NCBI GenBank assembly: GCA_017847725.1
Contig: JAGAXW010000032.1
Coordinates: 1-64,000 of the forward strand
Length of the DNA stretch: 64,000 bases
Direction: 5' to 3'
DNA from: Prevotella sp.
Lineage (GTDB): Bacteria > Bacteroidota > Bacteroidia > Bacteroidales > Bacteroidaceae
Position 1 is the first letter of the stretch. Each line of letters opens with the position of its first letter. The notes under the pieces are model-generated. The model had not been told where the DNA came from. It was given only the letters and a program-made list of their open reading frames with translations, and searched no databases. Position numbers and translations under genes: made by a program. Shown one piece after another: positions 55,119 to 63,950 of the stretch.

Positions 55119-55134
55119 CAAAAATACAAAATTA
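55119..55134 (-). promoter_or_regulatory. Tandem -7 boxes for dnaN
   Basis: On the minus strand, TAATTTTG (55127-55134) and TATTTTTG (55119-55126) lie side by side, about 45-60 bases before dnaN. Confidence 0.5.
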
Positions 55135-55190
55135 CTTGTTCAATCGCAAAAATAATTGCTGAAAAATGCTCTTTTTAAAATTATTTTCCG

Positions 55191-55198
55191 TAATTTCG
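55191..55198 (+). promoter_or_regulatory. -7 box for the DUF3127 gene
   Basis: TAATTTCG, one mismatch to TAnnTTTG, 43 bases before the start. Confidence 0.4.
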
Positions 55199-55241
55199 CA
55201 GTCTAAAACAGAAAATTGGATAAAAAAATAACATCAAGATT

Positions 55242-55628
55242 ATGGATTTAACAGGTAAGATTATTGCCGTATTGCCGGCAAACAGTGGTGTCTCTCAGCG
55301 CACGGGTAACTCATGGATGTCTCAGGACTACGTCATCGAGGTGCCCGGTCAGTACCCTCGCAAGTGTGTGTTCCGTGTGTTTGGCGAGGACCGCATCAAG
55401 CAGTTCAATATTCAGCTGAACGAAGACGTGACGGTGTCGTTCGACATCGATGCACACGAGTTCAACGGTCGCTGGTTCAACGATGTCCGTGCCTACAACG
55501 TGACTCGTGGAGCTGTCGCTCCCGCTCCTGCTGTCGGTGCTCCTCAGGTGGCACCGCTCGAGAATGCTCCGTTCCCGCCCGCCCAGGAGCCTGCCGGTGA
55601 GGGTAGTACCGACGACCTGCCCTTCTAA
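55242..55628 (+). CDS. DUF3127 OB-fold protein with SSB-like C-terminal tip
   Basis: A 128-residue protein. Residues 1-85 form a beta-rich domain (MDLTGKIIAVLPANSG, QDYVIEVPGQYPRKCVFRVF) of the DUF3127 family, which I think is OB-fold-like. The linker is Pro/Ala-rich, and the protein ends DDLPF, the acidic hydrophobic tip that in single-stranded DNA-binding proteins recruits replication and repair partners. It is divergent from dnaN. A DNA-related role is inferred from the tip and the neighbour. Confidence 0.78.
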   Translation: MDLTGKIIAVLPANSGVSQRTGNSWMSQDYVIEVPGQYPRKCVFRVFGEDRIKQFNIQLNEDVTVSFDIDAHEFNGRWFNDVRAYNVTRGAVAPAPAVGAPQVAPLENAPFPPAQEPAGEGSTDDLPF

Positions 55629-55663
55629 CAATCTCATTTTTTTTTTTGAGGCTTTATGCCGTG

Positions 55664-55694
55664 AGGCTGCGATGATCTTCTTCGCAGCCTTTTT
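55664..55694 (+). terminator. Terminator after the DUF3127 gene
   Basis: The 9-bp stem AGGCTGCGA/TCGCAGCCT is followed by TTTT. Confidence 0.8.
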
Positions 55695-55717
55695 CATTAT
55701 TGCGCGAACCTTATATA

Positions 55718-56145
55718 ATGTGAGTTTGACGAATTCGCGCAGCTCCTCATACAAGTATATTGATATAAACGCCGAACTTTATAAAGAAAACAAGATACAC
55801 GACAACTCGTATCCGTCTGTGTGACTGTGTGTTAGGTGTGAAACTAAGTTTTTGGGACACAGGCATGCAGTCCAGCTGGGCGTTATCTATCAAATTAGGC
55901 TGAACCATCATCTACCCCAGTTTTATCACCGTCTGGAGAGCCTTATTTCATATCGTGCGACGGCCGTGGTAAATATGTGCGACGGCCGTCGCACGATGCA
56001 ATACCACCGTTACAAAAAATGAAATAGGCTATAATGGGAGATGATACAGACGTGACGGTCCGAAAATATAGTTTCACACGTATCTCGTTAAGCATCAATG
56101 ATATACATCTATGTGTGAAACAACTTTTTTTCATCAAACTCACAT
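55718..56145. repeat. 15-bp inverted repeats flanking repeat copy 2
   Basis: ATGTGAGTTTGACGA at 55718-55732 has its inverted counterpart at 56131-56145, with one mismatch. The pair brackets the dispersed repeat copy 2. The arms lie outside the part shared with copy 1, so they may be coincidental or mark an insertion or inversion unit. Confidence 0.45.
55783..56122. repeat. Dispersed ~330-bp non-coding repeat, copy 2
   Basis: Same orientation and architecture as 171-515, including the 18-bp palindrome (55977-55994), its half copy (55955-55967), the GTGTGAAAC arms and a 55-base identical block (56006-56060). It sits between the DUF3127 terminator and the polysaccharide locus. No shared open reading frame. 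Confidence 0.85.
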
Positions 56146-56155
56146 TTATATAATG

Positions 56156-56518
56156 TACGTTTCTGTCTTTGCCAAAACTATTTTTGTAATGAAGGTGTGT
56201 TGAGATATTTTCCCAAATTCGCTCTGGCCTTCCGTACCTTTTTTAGGGAGCGAGGAGGAGCAACGAAACGTGGTGTCGGGGCATGGGGCAAAACTTGTTA
56301 AAATTTATTTGTTTTCTGAAAAAGTCCATAATTACCCCCCCCGTTTGTTTTCCCCTATTTTTGCTGTTCTTGGCAACTGTTTCCCGGTTCGGGTAGATTG
56401 GGGTGGTGATGTAAATTAATTTCGTTGTATTTGCAGAAAAAATTACAACATTTTTTCTGCTTTTTAAAAGTTAAAGAATTATTAAATGTAAAATTTACTG
56501 CATAATTTGAGTGGTAAA
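56156..56518. other. Non-coding stretch upstream of the UpxY-like gene
   Basis: No gene, tRNA or clear terminator is visible. It has homopolymer runs (a run of eight C near 56334-56341) and AT-rich segments. The UpxY-like promoter follows at its right end. Confidence 0.5.
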
Positions 56519-56552
56519 TTTGAGGCCGTTTCACTTTTTTTGCCTATCTTTG
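56519..56552 (+). promoter_or_regulatory. Promoter of the UpxY-like gene
   Basis: TTTG at 56519-56522, a 22-base spacer, and TATCTTTG at 56545-56552. It lies inside the longer possible reading frame, so the start at 56609 is preferred. Confidence 0.6.
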
Positions 56553-56608
56553 CAGGGTTATTTGTGCCCTTTTCTCTCTTGGGTGATTGGGCGATTTTGT
56601 GGAAGACG

Positions 56609-57208
56609 ATGTGTGTGAGCAATTTACAAACTTCACAGCGTACGACAACGACGGGCGTTGGCGACGCCGTAGGCGTGTCTGAAACGCGCTGGTTTGTGGC
56701 CTCTGTCGGCACCAATACGGAGAAAGCCTGTCGCGACCGTCTCACCGCTCTCGGTTATGAGGCGTTTGTGGCTTCCCGCACTGAGACGCACTACTGGAAG
56801 AACGGCAAGAAGAAGGAGATAGAGGTCATCGTCATCAGCGGTCTCCTCTTTATCCACTGCACCGAGCTTCAGCGTCGTGCCATCGTCCAGCTGCCTTATG
56901 TTAAATATTTTATGACAAACAAGGCTGGTACGCTCACCAAAAACGGCTTCCGCCCGCTCGTCACCATTCCCGAGCGGCAGATGGATATGCTGCGCTTTAT
57001 GCTTTTCCGTGCCGACGCTCCTGTCGAGTTCCTGACGTCCCGCTATGTCGTTGGCGACAGCGTCCGCGTGCTCCGTGGCCAGCTGCAAGGCTTCGAGGGC
57101 AAGGTGGTCCAGGTGCGTGGCAGTTCCGACCACTACATCGGTGTACGCCTCGACTGTCTGGGCTGTGCCGTACTACGTATAGAAACTACAGATATTGAAA
57201 AAATATAG
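56609..57208 (+). CDS. UpxY/NusG-like transcription antiterminator
   Basis: A 199-residue protein. The NusG N-terminal domain (about 20-115) includes TRWFVASVGTNTEKACRDRL, typical of UpxY proteins, which begin with RWYV-type motifs. The C-terminal KOW segment is VGDSVRVLRGQLQGFEGKVV. UpxY proteins in Bacteroides promote elongation through long polysaccharide operons. Here it is the first gene of a short locus with CapD-like, ManA and Ugd genes. The dehydratase gene starts 3 bases downstream. Confidence 0.88.
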   Translation: MCVSNLQTSQRTTTTGVGDAVGVSETRWFVASVGTNTEKACRDRLTALGYEAFVASRTETHYWKNGKKKEIEVIVISGLLFIHCTELQRRAIVQLPYVKYFMTNKAGTLTKNGFRPLVTIPERQMDMLRFMLFRADAPVEFLTSRYVVGDSVRVLRGQLQGFEGKVVQVRGSSDHYIGVRLDCLGCAVLRIETTDIEKI

Positions 57209-57211
57209 TCG

Positions 57212-59131
57212 ATGAAATACAATCCAATACACCAGCTGCTGCGCTGGTATTTCTCCAAGAATTCATTGCCTTATTGGTGTGTACTCATTGCCGACAGCCT
57301 CATACTTTTTGTCTGTGGCATCTTCACTTATTGGTTGTTCAACAAGTCGATGGTGCTCTTTGAGCACCGCTTTGGCGTCATCGAGACCCTCTTGTTCTAC
57401 CTCTTGCTCAGCCTTATCGGGGCTCGGGTCTTTTCCACCTATTCCGGCATCGTGCGCTACTCGTCGTTTGCCGACCTGCTCAATGTGGCCTATGCCAACG
57501 CGCTCACTTTCGTGCTGGCACTCTGCTCTTCCGCAGTGTTCAGCCAGCTGGGCATGCACTCGCTGTGTGCCCTCACCGACACCCAGACGCTCACGATGTT
57601 CTTCATGGCCACACTGGCCATGTGGGCACTGCGTGTGCTCATCAAGGCCCTCTTCGACATTACTTATTCCGACAAGCGGGCCATGCGCGTACTTATATAT
57701 GGTGCCCTCAGCGGTGGCGTCGCCATTGCCAAGGGCATCCTCGTACAGCGCCCGCGGCGCTTCCTGCTGTGTGGCTTCATCTCCCACGATGAGCGTGCTC
57801 CCCACATGCGACTGATGGGCAGGCATGTGTATAATATCTCCGACGATCTTGCCGCCATCATCCGCCGCGAGCGCATCGATGCTGTCGTTGTCAGTCCTCT
57901 GCGTATCAGCGAGTTCCGTAACAATCAGGAAATCCAGAATATCATCATTGGGGCTGGCTGTAAGATATTCATGGCGCAGCAGGCCCAGGAGGCTGACGTC
58001 AAGGACGGACGGATTACCGACGGCTATGGCGACATGCAGATTCATGAGGTCTCTGTCGAGGATCTCCTTCCTCGTTCCGAGATTGTCGTCGACCTCGACT
58101 CCGTGGCCGATGCACTCCGCGGCCAGCGTATTCTCATCACGGGTTCTGCCGGCTCTATCGGTTCCGAGATTGTGCGCCAGGTGGCTTCCTTCGCTCCTGC
58201 AAGCATGCTGCTCATCGACCAGGCTGAGACGCCCGAGCACGACATCCGACTGATGATGTCGCGCGAATTTCCTGATGTCCAGGCCGATACCGTAGTCACC
58301 AACATCTGCAACCAGGGTCACATGGAGCACCTCTTCAGCACGTTCCGTCCCGACTACGTGTTCCACGCCGCCGCCTATAAGCATGTACCCATGATGGAGG
58401 ACAACCCCAGCGAGGCTATTCTTAATAATGTATATGGTACGAAGGTCATTGCCGACCTCTGCGTGAAGTATGGTGTCAAGAAGTTTGTCATGGTGTCTAC
58501 CGACAAGGCTGTCAACCCCACCAATGTCATGGGCTGCTCCAAGCGCCTCTGCGAAATATATGTGCAGAGCCTCAGTCGCTCTCAGTCTACGACCCAATTT
58601 GTTACCACGCGTTTTGGCAATGTCCTGGGTTCCAATGGCAGTGTGATTCCCCTGTTCCGTGAGCAGATACGCCAGGGCGGTCCGGTCACCGTCACCGACG
58701 AGCGCATCGTGCGCTTCTTCATGCTCATCCCCGAGGCCTGCAAGCTGGTTCTTGAGGCTGGCACCAAGGGGCATGGCGGCGAGATATTCGTCTTCGACAT
58801 GGGACAGCCCGTCAAGATTGTCGACCTGGCGCGTCGTATGATACAGCTCTCCGGAGCCAAGCATGTCGAGATTCGCTTCACCGGCCTGCGCCCGGGCGAG
58901 AAGCTCTATGAGGAGGTGCTCAACGAGCTCGAGGGTACCAAGCCTTCCTTCCATGAGAAGATTCGCATCGCCACGGTCCGCGAGTACGACTATGCCGATG
59001 TCAGCCGCTCCATCGACGACCTCATCGCCATCGCTCGCCGCTATGACGATATGGAAACCGTACGCAAGATGAAGGAGATTGTCCCCGAATACAAGTCCAA
59101 CAATTCCATCTACGAGAAGTTAGACCACTAA
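57212..59131 (+). CDS. CapD/WbpM-like membrane nucleotide-sugar dehydratase
   Basis: A 639-residue protein. Four membrane helices occupy about residues 20-150, then a first Rossmann-like region (VLIYGALSGGVAIAKG). The second half is the NDP-sugar dehydratase domain: GSAGSIGSEIVRQ, VFHAAAYKHVPMMEDNP, STDKAVNPTNVMGCSKRL and TRFGNVLGSNGSVIPLF. WbpM-type enzymes convert UDP-GlcNAc by 4,6-dehydration for polysaccharide precursors. Full length for the family and adjacent to the UpxY-like gene. Confidence 0.92.
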   Translation: MKYNPIHQLLRWYFSKNSLPYWCVLIADSLILFVCGIFTYWLFNKSMVLFEHRFGVIETLLFYLLLSLIGARVFSTYSGIVRYSSFADLLNVAYANALTFVLALCSSAVFSQLGMHSLCALTDTQTLTMFFMATLAMWALRVLIKALFDITYSDKRAMRVLIYGALSGGVAIAKGILVQRPRRFLLCGFISHDERAPHMRLMGRHVYNISDDLAAIIRRERIDAVVVSPLRISEFRNNQEIQNIIIGAGCKIFMAQQAQEADVKDGRITDGYGDMQIHEVSVEDLLPRSEIVVDLDSVADALRGQRILITGSAGSIGSEIVRQVASFAPASMLLIDQAETPEHDIRLMMSREFPDVQADTVVTNICNQGHMEHLFSTFRPDYVFHAAAYKHVPMMEDNPSEAILNNVYGTKVIADLCVKYGVKKFVMVSTDKAVNPTNVMGCSKRLCEIYVQSLSRSQSTTQFVTTRFGNVLGSNGSVIPLFREQIRQGGPVTVTDERIVRFFMLIPEACKLVLEAGTKGHGGEIFVFDMGQPVKIVDLARRMIQLSGAKHVEIRFTGLRPGEKLYEEVLNELEGTKPSFHEKIRIATVREYDYADVSRSIDDLIAIARRYDDMETVRKMKEIVPEYKSNNSIYEKLDH

Positions 59132-59156
59132 CATTAGTATATTGAACTGATAATCA

Positions 59157-60197
59157 ATGAATTTCTCTCCATTTCTTTTCCAGCCTAACCTGCACACCGT
59201 CGTATGGGGAGGTCACCAGTTGCGCCCCTACAAGGGCCTGGAACCCTCTGACGACCCTGTTGGCGAGAGCTGGGAGGTCAGTGCCGTCCCCGCCAGTACC
59301 AGCATCATCAGCAACGGGGCCTGGAAGGGCAAGGACCTTGTCACGGCCATCAGTGAGCACCCGGAGGAAATTCTCGGCAAGGCGGTCAATGAGAAATACC
59401 ACGGCAGGCTGCCCCTGCTCGTCAAGTTCATCGATGCCCGGAAAGACCTGAGCATCCAGGTGCACCCCAACGACGAAATGGCCATGCGCGAACATGGCAA
59501 GATGGGAAAGTCTGAGATGTGGTATGTCATCAAGGCTGACGCCGGCGCGCATCTCTATGCCGGATTCAGTCGCGAGATAACATCTGCCGAGTACGAGCGC
59601 CGCATCGCTGACGGCACCATCACCGACGTCCTTGCCGACCATCCCGTCAAGGCGGGCGACGTCTTCTACCTTCCTGCCGGGCGCATCCATGCCATCTGTG
59701 GCGGCATCCTACTCGCTGAGGTCCAGCAGTCGTCTGACGTCACCTATCGCATCTACGACTACAACCGGCCGGGCATGGACGGCAAACCGCGCGAACTGCA
59801 TACCGAGCTCGCGGCAAAAGCCCTCGACTTCCACGTCGAGGACAACTACCGTACCGAGTATGAAAATATCTCTAACAAGGCCCTGCACATCATCGATACT
59901 CCTTATTTCGATGTCCGTGTGACGGAAGTCTCGAAACCCTTCCATCGCAACCTGATGAAATACGACAGCTTCGTCATCACCATGTGCATCGAGGGCGACT
60001 GTCGGCTCCATGTGCGCAGCACGGGCGAAGACGTGCTACTGAGACAGGGACATAGCACTCTGATTCCCGCCGCCATTGCCGACTACGATATTGAGCCCCT
60101 GCATGGCACCACACGCATCCTGGATGCTTTTATTGACAATATGGACAGGAGCCTGAGCAGCAAGCTCACGCGTTTCCTGCACCTTTCACCCAAATAA
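59157..60197 (+). CDS. manA: Class I mannose-6-phosphate isomerase
   Basis: A 346-residue cupin enzyme that interconverts fructose-6-phosphate and mannose-6-phosphate. The metal motif is SIQVHPND, followed by KSEMWYVI and the later AGRIHAICGG. It can supply GDP-mannose-type precursors to the polysaccharide locus. It lies 25 bases after the dehydratase. Confidence 0.92.
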   Translation: MNFSPFLFQPNLHTVVWGGHQLRPYKGLEPSDDPVGESWEVSAVPASTSIISNGAWKGKDLVTAISEHPEEILGKAVNEKYHGRLPLLVKFIDARKDLSIQVHPNDEMAMREHGKMGKSEMWYVIKADAGAHLYAGFSREITSAEYERRIADGTITDVLADHPVKAGDVFYLPAGRIHAICGGILLAEVQQSSDVTYRIYDYNRPGMDGKPRELHTELAAKALDFHVEDNYRTEYENISNKALHIIDTPYFDVRVTEVSKPFHRNLMKYDSFVITMCIEGDCRLHVRSTGEDVLLRQGHSTLIPAAIADYDIEPLHGTTRILDAFIDNMDRSLSSKLTRFLHLSPK

Positions 60198-60206
60198 TAG
60201 ATTCCT

Positions 60207-61574
60207 ATGAATATAGCAGTAGCAGGTACCGGCTATGTCGGTATGAGCATCGCCACGCTGTTGGCACAGCATAACCACGTCACCGCCGTGGATGTCATCC
60301 CCGAGAAGGTGGAGAAAATCAACAACAGGATTTCTCCCATTCAGGATGACTATATAGAGAAATATCTGGCAGAGAAGACACTCGACCTCACCGCCACGCT
60401 CGACGGTGCGGCAGCCTATAGGGATGCCGACTATGTCGTCATCGCTGCCCCCACCAATTACGATCCGCAGAAGAACTTCTTCGACACCCACCATATTGAG
60501 GATGTCATCAACCTCGTGCTGAGCGTCAACCCCGATGCCGTGATGGTCATCAAGAGCACCATCCCCGTGGGCTACTGCCGCAGCCTGTATGTGAAGTATG
60601 CCCTGAAGTTCTTGACAGACCCAGCGCTGAATGGGGAAGACTCGACCTCTGGTCGCTTGCTACCGAAGGGACGCAAGAAGTTCAACCTGCTCTTCTCTCC
60701 CGAGTTCCTTCGTGAGAGCAAAGCACTCTACGACAACCTCTATCCCAGCCGCATCATCGTCGGCTATCCCAAGATATTCCCTGCCGACCGCAACCAGAAG
60801 TGGGACGAGGAGAATGCTGCCATCACCGCCATCGGCAATCCCGAGGCAGAGGAGAAGGCTAAAATCTTTGCTGCCCTGTTGCAGGAAGGTGCCATTAAGG
60901 AGGATATAGATACACTCTTTATGGGCATGACCGAGGCAGAGGCCGTGAAGCTCTTCGCCAATACCTACCTGGCTCTCCGTGTCAGCTACTTCAACGAGCT
61001 CGACACCTATGCCGAGGTCAAGGGTCTCGACTCTCAGGCCATCATCTCCGGCGTAGGTCTCGACCCGCGTATCGGTACCCATTATAACAACCCGTCGTTC
61101 GGCTATGGAGGCTACTGCCTGCCCAAGGACACCAAGCAACTGCTGGCCAACTACGCCGACGTGCCACAGGCCATGATGACGGCCATCGTCGAGAGCAACC
61201 GCACCCGCAAGGACTTCATTGCCGACGAGGTGCTGCGAAAGGCTGGCTACTATACGGCCAATAGCGACTGGAGCGAGAGCGCTGAGAAGAACGTCACCGT
61301 CGGTGTATTCCGTCTGACGATGAAGAGCAACTCCGACAACTTCCGTCAGAGTGCCATCCAGGGCATCATGAAGCGCATCAAGGCCAAAGGAGCCAACATC
61401 ATCATCTACGAGCCCACGCTCAAGGATGGTGATACGTTCTTTGGCTCCCGCATTGTGAACAGTCTCGACGCCTTCAAGAAACAGTCCGATGCAATCATTG
61501 CCAACCGCTATGATGCAGTACTGGATGATGTCAAAGACAAGGTCTATACCAGAGATATTTTCAGAAGAGATTGA
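60207..61574 (+). CDS. ugd: UDP-glucose 6-dehydrogenase
   Basis: A 455-residue NAD enzyme that oxidises UDP-glucose to UDP-glucuronate. The N-terminal Rossmann motif is [11 protein letters not shown]. The catalytic Cys lies in [15 protein letters not shown], a close match to E. coli Ugd. It is longer than E. coli Ugd owing to an insertion around residues 140-155, as in other Bacteroidetes. Last recognisable biosynthetic gene of the locus. A UDP-ManNAc dehydrogenase role is less likely because of the Cys motif context. Confidence 0.9.
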   Translation: MNIAVAGTGYVGMSIATLLAQHNHVTAVDVIPEKVEKINNRISPIQDDYIEKYLAEKTLDLTATLDGAAAYRDADYVVIAAPTNYDPQKNFFDTHHIEDVINLVLSVNPDAVMVIKSTIPVGYCRSLYVKYALKFLTDPALNGEDSTSGRLLPKGRKKFNLLFSPEFLRESKALYDNLYPSRIIVGYPKIFPADRNQKWDEENAAITAIGNPEAEEKAKIFAALLQEGAIKEDIDTLFMGMTEAEAVKLFANTYLALRVSYFNELDTYAEVKGLDSQAIISGVGLDPRIGTHYNNPSFGYGGYCLPKDTKQLLANYADVPQAMMTAIVESNRTRKDFIADEVLRKAGYYTANSDWSESAEKNVTVGVFRLTMKSNSDNFRQSAIQGIMKRIKAKGANIIIYEPTLKDGDTFFGSRIVNSLDAFKKQSDAIIANRYDAVLDDVKDKVYTRDIFRRD

Positions 61575-61772
61575 CAGCTAATCAGGCTGTGAAAAACAAC
61601 CTGGAAAAATTCCCTGCTCACTATATGTTCGAGTTGACTCCCAGTGAGTTGCGTGATTTGAAATCAAAAGTTTTGATTTCTAACGTTTCAAGTAGGCAAG
61701 AAAACCAAAGAAATAGTAAAACCTATTATTGAACGACATTTAATAAAGGAAGGATTTACTATTGAAAAATAA
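61571..61772 (+). pseudogene. Remnant of an ORF6N-domain gene
   Basis: The frame from 61571 reads as VKNNLEKFPAHYMFELTPSE and ends in a stop at 61732. This matches the middle of ORF6N proteins (KilA-N-type phage DNA-binding proteins). From about 61692 a second frame ends at 61772 (motif EIVKPIIERHL), which may be the fragment of another gene. No start codon or full domain is left. Base use is AT-rich compared with ugd. Confidence 0.55.
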
Positions 61773-61817
61773 GCGTCCGAACCTTGGGCCTGTTCGAATT
61801 TTACAGATTTCATAACA

Positions 61818-62093
61818 ATGAATTTATATATAATAATGTTGCAATTACCTGAGGGGATGGCGAACAGTACCTGTCAGGAAGAGTTGCGTAACATAGGTGA
61901 GGTTGCTGCTTTAATAGATAATGGGTTCCTTTTGCGTACATCCATGAAGGCAACAGAAGTGCGTGACTATATCAGAGATCATATCAGCCCTCAGCGCAGC
62001 TATGTGACCAAGGTGAATCACGGAGCAGCGTGGAGCAATGTTTTAGTACCTAATTCTGTTATCAAAGAATGGTATGAATCAATTGATTTCTAA
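61818..62093 (+). CDS. Small protein, possible Cas2/SinR-like fold
   Basis: A 91-residue protein. The beta-strand/helix pattern (LYIIMLQL, then LLRTSMKATEVRDYIRDHI, then SYVTKVNHGAAWSN) recalls small Cas2-like or SinR-type proteins, which share a ferredoxin-like fold. No CRISPR array or cas gene is near, so an adaptation role is unlikely. It starts an AT-rich block and is followed 6 bases later by a PIN-like nuclease gene, so the two are probably an operon. The fold call is only by pattern. Confidence 0.45.
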   Translation: MNLYIIMLQLPEGMANSTCQEELRNIGEVAALIDNGFLLRTSMKATEVRDYIRDHISPQRSYVTKVNHGAAWSNVLVPNSVIKEWYESIDF

Positions 62094-62099
62094 TGAGAT

Positions 62100-63560
62100 A
62101 TGATTATGGTAGGAGCAGATTTGACGTTTAGAACAAGATATGCAAGCATTGTAGCAGCCAATACAGCCCTACAGACTTACACAAAAGGAATACAAAGCAG
62201 GGACGAATGGGTGTATGAGGAAAACACGATGCCCATTTTCCTTGATACCTGCGTGTTACTTAATCTGTATGATATTTCAGAGACGGAGCGTGTTGAGTTT
62301 ATAAAGTTCATCCGCAAGAATAAGGACAGGATTTACATCTCATCTCAGGTTCAACGCGAGTATAATCGTCGTCGCATCTTATCTGTTAAGGGCTTCAAAG
62401 ATAGAGTTGACAAGACAAAAACCGATATCCAGACCATTTTAGCAAAGGTGGCTTCCACCTATCAGAATGAGAAAGAAGGAATAACCAATTTGGTGAACCG
62501 TAACCTCATCAAGTATGGTATGCCACAAGTGGCTTCAAAGCTGAAAGAACTTGAGGATTTTTTGACACAACCCGCATACAATTCTGAACTACAAGAAAAA
62601 TTGAAACAGTGTTCTGAATTCATCTCACAGCATATAGACGATGAATGTGAGAAATGTTGGAAGAATGCAGACTTTGAATACATTGATCCTGTTCAAGAAG
62701 CTATCATGGAAGCAAAGTTATTACCGTCATTAAGTATAGAGGAGCAGAATTATGTTGCAGATTTATACAAGAAACTTCGAGTGCCATACGATGCCTTAAA
62801 GCCTACAGATAAGGAGCGAGAGATCATAACATTTCCTGGAGCAGGAGATAAGGATAAGCCTGTAGATGTGTCCATTGAAGAGTCTGTTGCATGGGGTGAC
62901 CTATATATCTATCACGAGATGCTGCGGTTTATGAAAGAAAACAATACGGATGTTGTCTTTATGACACGTGACATAACCAAACAAGACTGGATAAAGCTAG
63001 ACCATCGTGCTTATGTGCATTACATAGTGAATGGATATGAGATGACGGGACATCTCATGTACATTCTTGATGCTGATGGTGTAGTCCCGACATTTAACAC
63101 TATAGAAATCAAACAGGATGATTCTGATGACGATGAAATCAGTGAGAAACCAATAAAGCCGGTAACAATTGAGGGAGAATCGGAAGAAGAAAGCACCACT
63201 ACAAAGCATACAATCGAAGGTGCTGAGTCAATTGTGGACGAGTACAACCCCTTCCTACATTTAAAGTTGTTCGACTTGGCTACCTGGAATGGTGGACGTA
63301 GTGATTACCGACAGATAACAAAGCCTTTACTTGTTGCGGAATTACAAAAGACTACAAAGTGGGCCATGTCATACGGAGATGGTTATGTTGGCGAAAGTCA
63401 TTTTATTTATAATATCCTACGGCATAAGCATTATGACTATGATTCTGTTAAAGGAATCCTGGAAGAACTAATAACAGAGGGCAAGGTAGAACGCCGTGAT
63501 GAAACACATGATGACCACACTTTCAGTTGTTTGGTGTTAAAAGAAGGAAGTGAAGAATAG
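62100..63560 (+). CDS. PIN-like domain protein (PIN_8 type)
   Basis: A 486-residue protein. A PIN-like nuclease fold is suggested by FLDTCVLLNLYDIS near residue 46, a helical insert (about 95-235), and VFMTRDITKQDWI near 290, with acidic residues in the expected strands. An acidic, low-complexity linker (about 340-375) leads to a C-terminal part that could be winged-helix (YDSVKGILEELITEGKV). PIN_8 proteins are probable RNases and often occur in accessory or defence loci. AT-rich codon use differs from the core genes. Confidence 0.65.
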   Translation: MIMVGADLTFRTRYASIVAANTALQTYTKGIQSRDEWVYEENTMPIFLDTCVLLNLYDISETERVEFIKFIRKNKDRIYISSQVQREYNRRRILSVKGFKDRVDKTKTDIQTILAKVASTYQNEKEGITNLVNRNLIKYGMPQVASKLKELEDFLTQPAYNSELQEKLKQCSEFISQHIDDECEKCWKNADFEYIDPVQEAIMEAKLLPSLSIEEQNYVADLYKKLRVPYDALKPTDKEREIITFPGAGDKDKPVDVSIEESVAWGDLYIYHEMLRFMKENNTDVVFMTRDITKQDWIKLDHRAYVHYIVNGYEMTGHLMYILDADGVVPTFNTIEIKQDDSDDDEISEKPIKPVTIEGESEEESTTTKHTIEGAESIVDEYNPFLHLKLFDLATWNGGRSDYRQITKPLLVAELQKTTKWAMSYGDGYVGESHFIYNILRHKHYDYDSVKGILEELITEGKVERRDETHDDHTFSCLVLKEGSEE

Positions 63561-63692
63561 CACCTGTGCCATTACTCATAGGTTGGTAACTTTTATGGGG
63601 AGTTTGGAAAAATCCGAGATAAGCTGAAAATACCATCGTTTAACAATAAATAATTATTTTGATTTCCCAACATATTTTAGTTAATTTATAAT

Positions 63693-63950
63693 ATGGGAAG
63701 ACAAGTTATTAATCAGATAGAGTGTGCTAAGTGCCACAAGTTGTTCGATGTTGCTACAGAGGATATCGAGTGGAATCACCTTAATGACGCAGGTGAAACA
63801 GAAGATGATAGTACTATCCATGACTTTAATGTGTTTCAAACCGTTGAATGCCCTTATTGTGGTAGAGAAAATAAAGTAGTCATGCATGCTATAGGAAAGT
63901 CTGCTGCTGAATTTGATTCCATAAAAGTTATTCCTCTGGAAATTGACTAG
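63693..63950 (+). CDS. Small CxxC zinc-binding-like protein
   Basis: An 85-residue protein with two CxxC motifs (IECAKCHKLF and VECPYCGRENK) that could bind one zinc, in an otherwise acidic chain. I do not recognise the family. It lies 132 bases after the PIN-like gene in the same AT-rich block, so it may belong with it. Confidence 0.6.
   Translation: MGRQVINQIECAKCHKLFDVATEDIEWNHLNDAGETEDDSTIHDFNVFQTVECPYCGRENKVVMHAIGKSAAEFDSIKVIPLEID

Noticed and set aside
57263..58954. 563-codon reverse-strand frame opposite the CapD-like gene
   Set aside because: Shadow of a well-supported gene; His/Asp/Val/Gly-rich composition with no motif.
61818..62093. Cas2 of a CRISPR system
   Set aside because: No cas1, effector gene or repeat-spacer array is visible in the window; only a possible fold resemblance remains.
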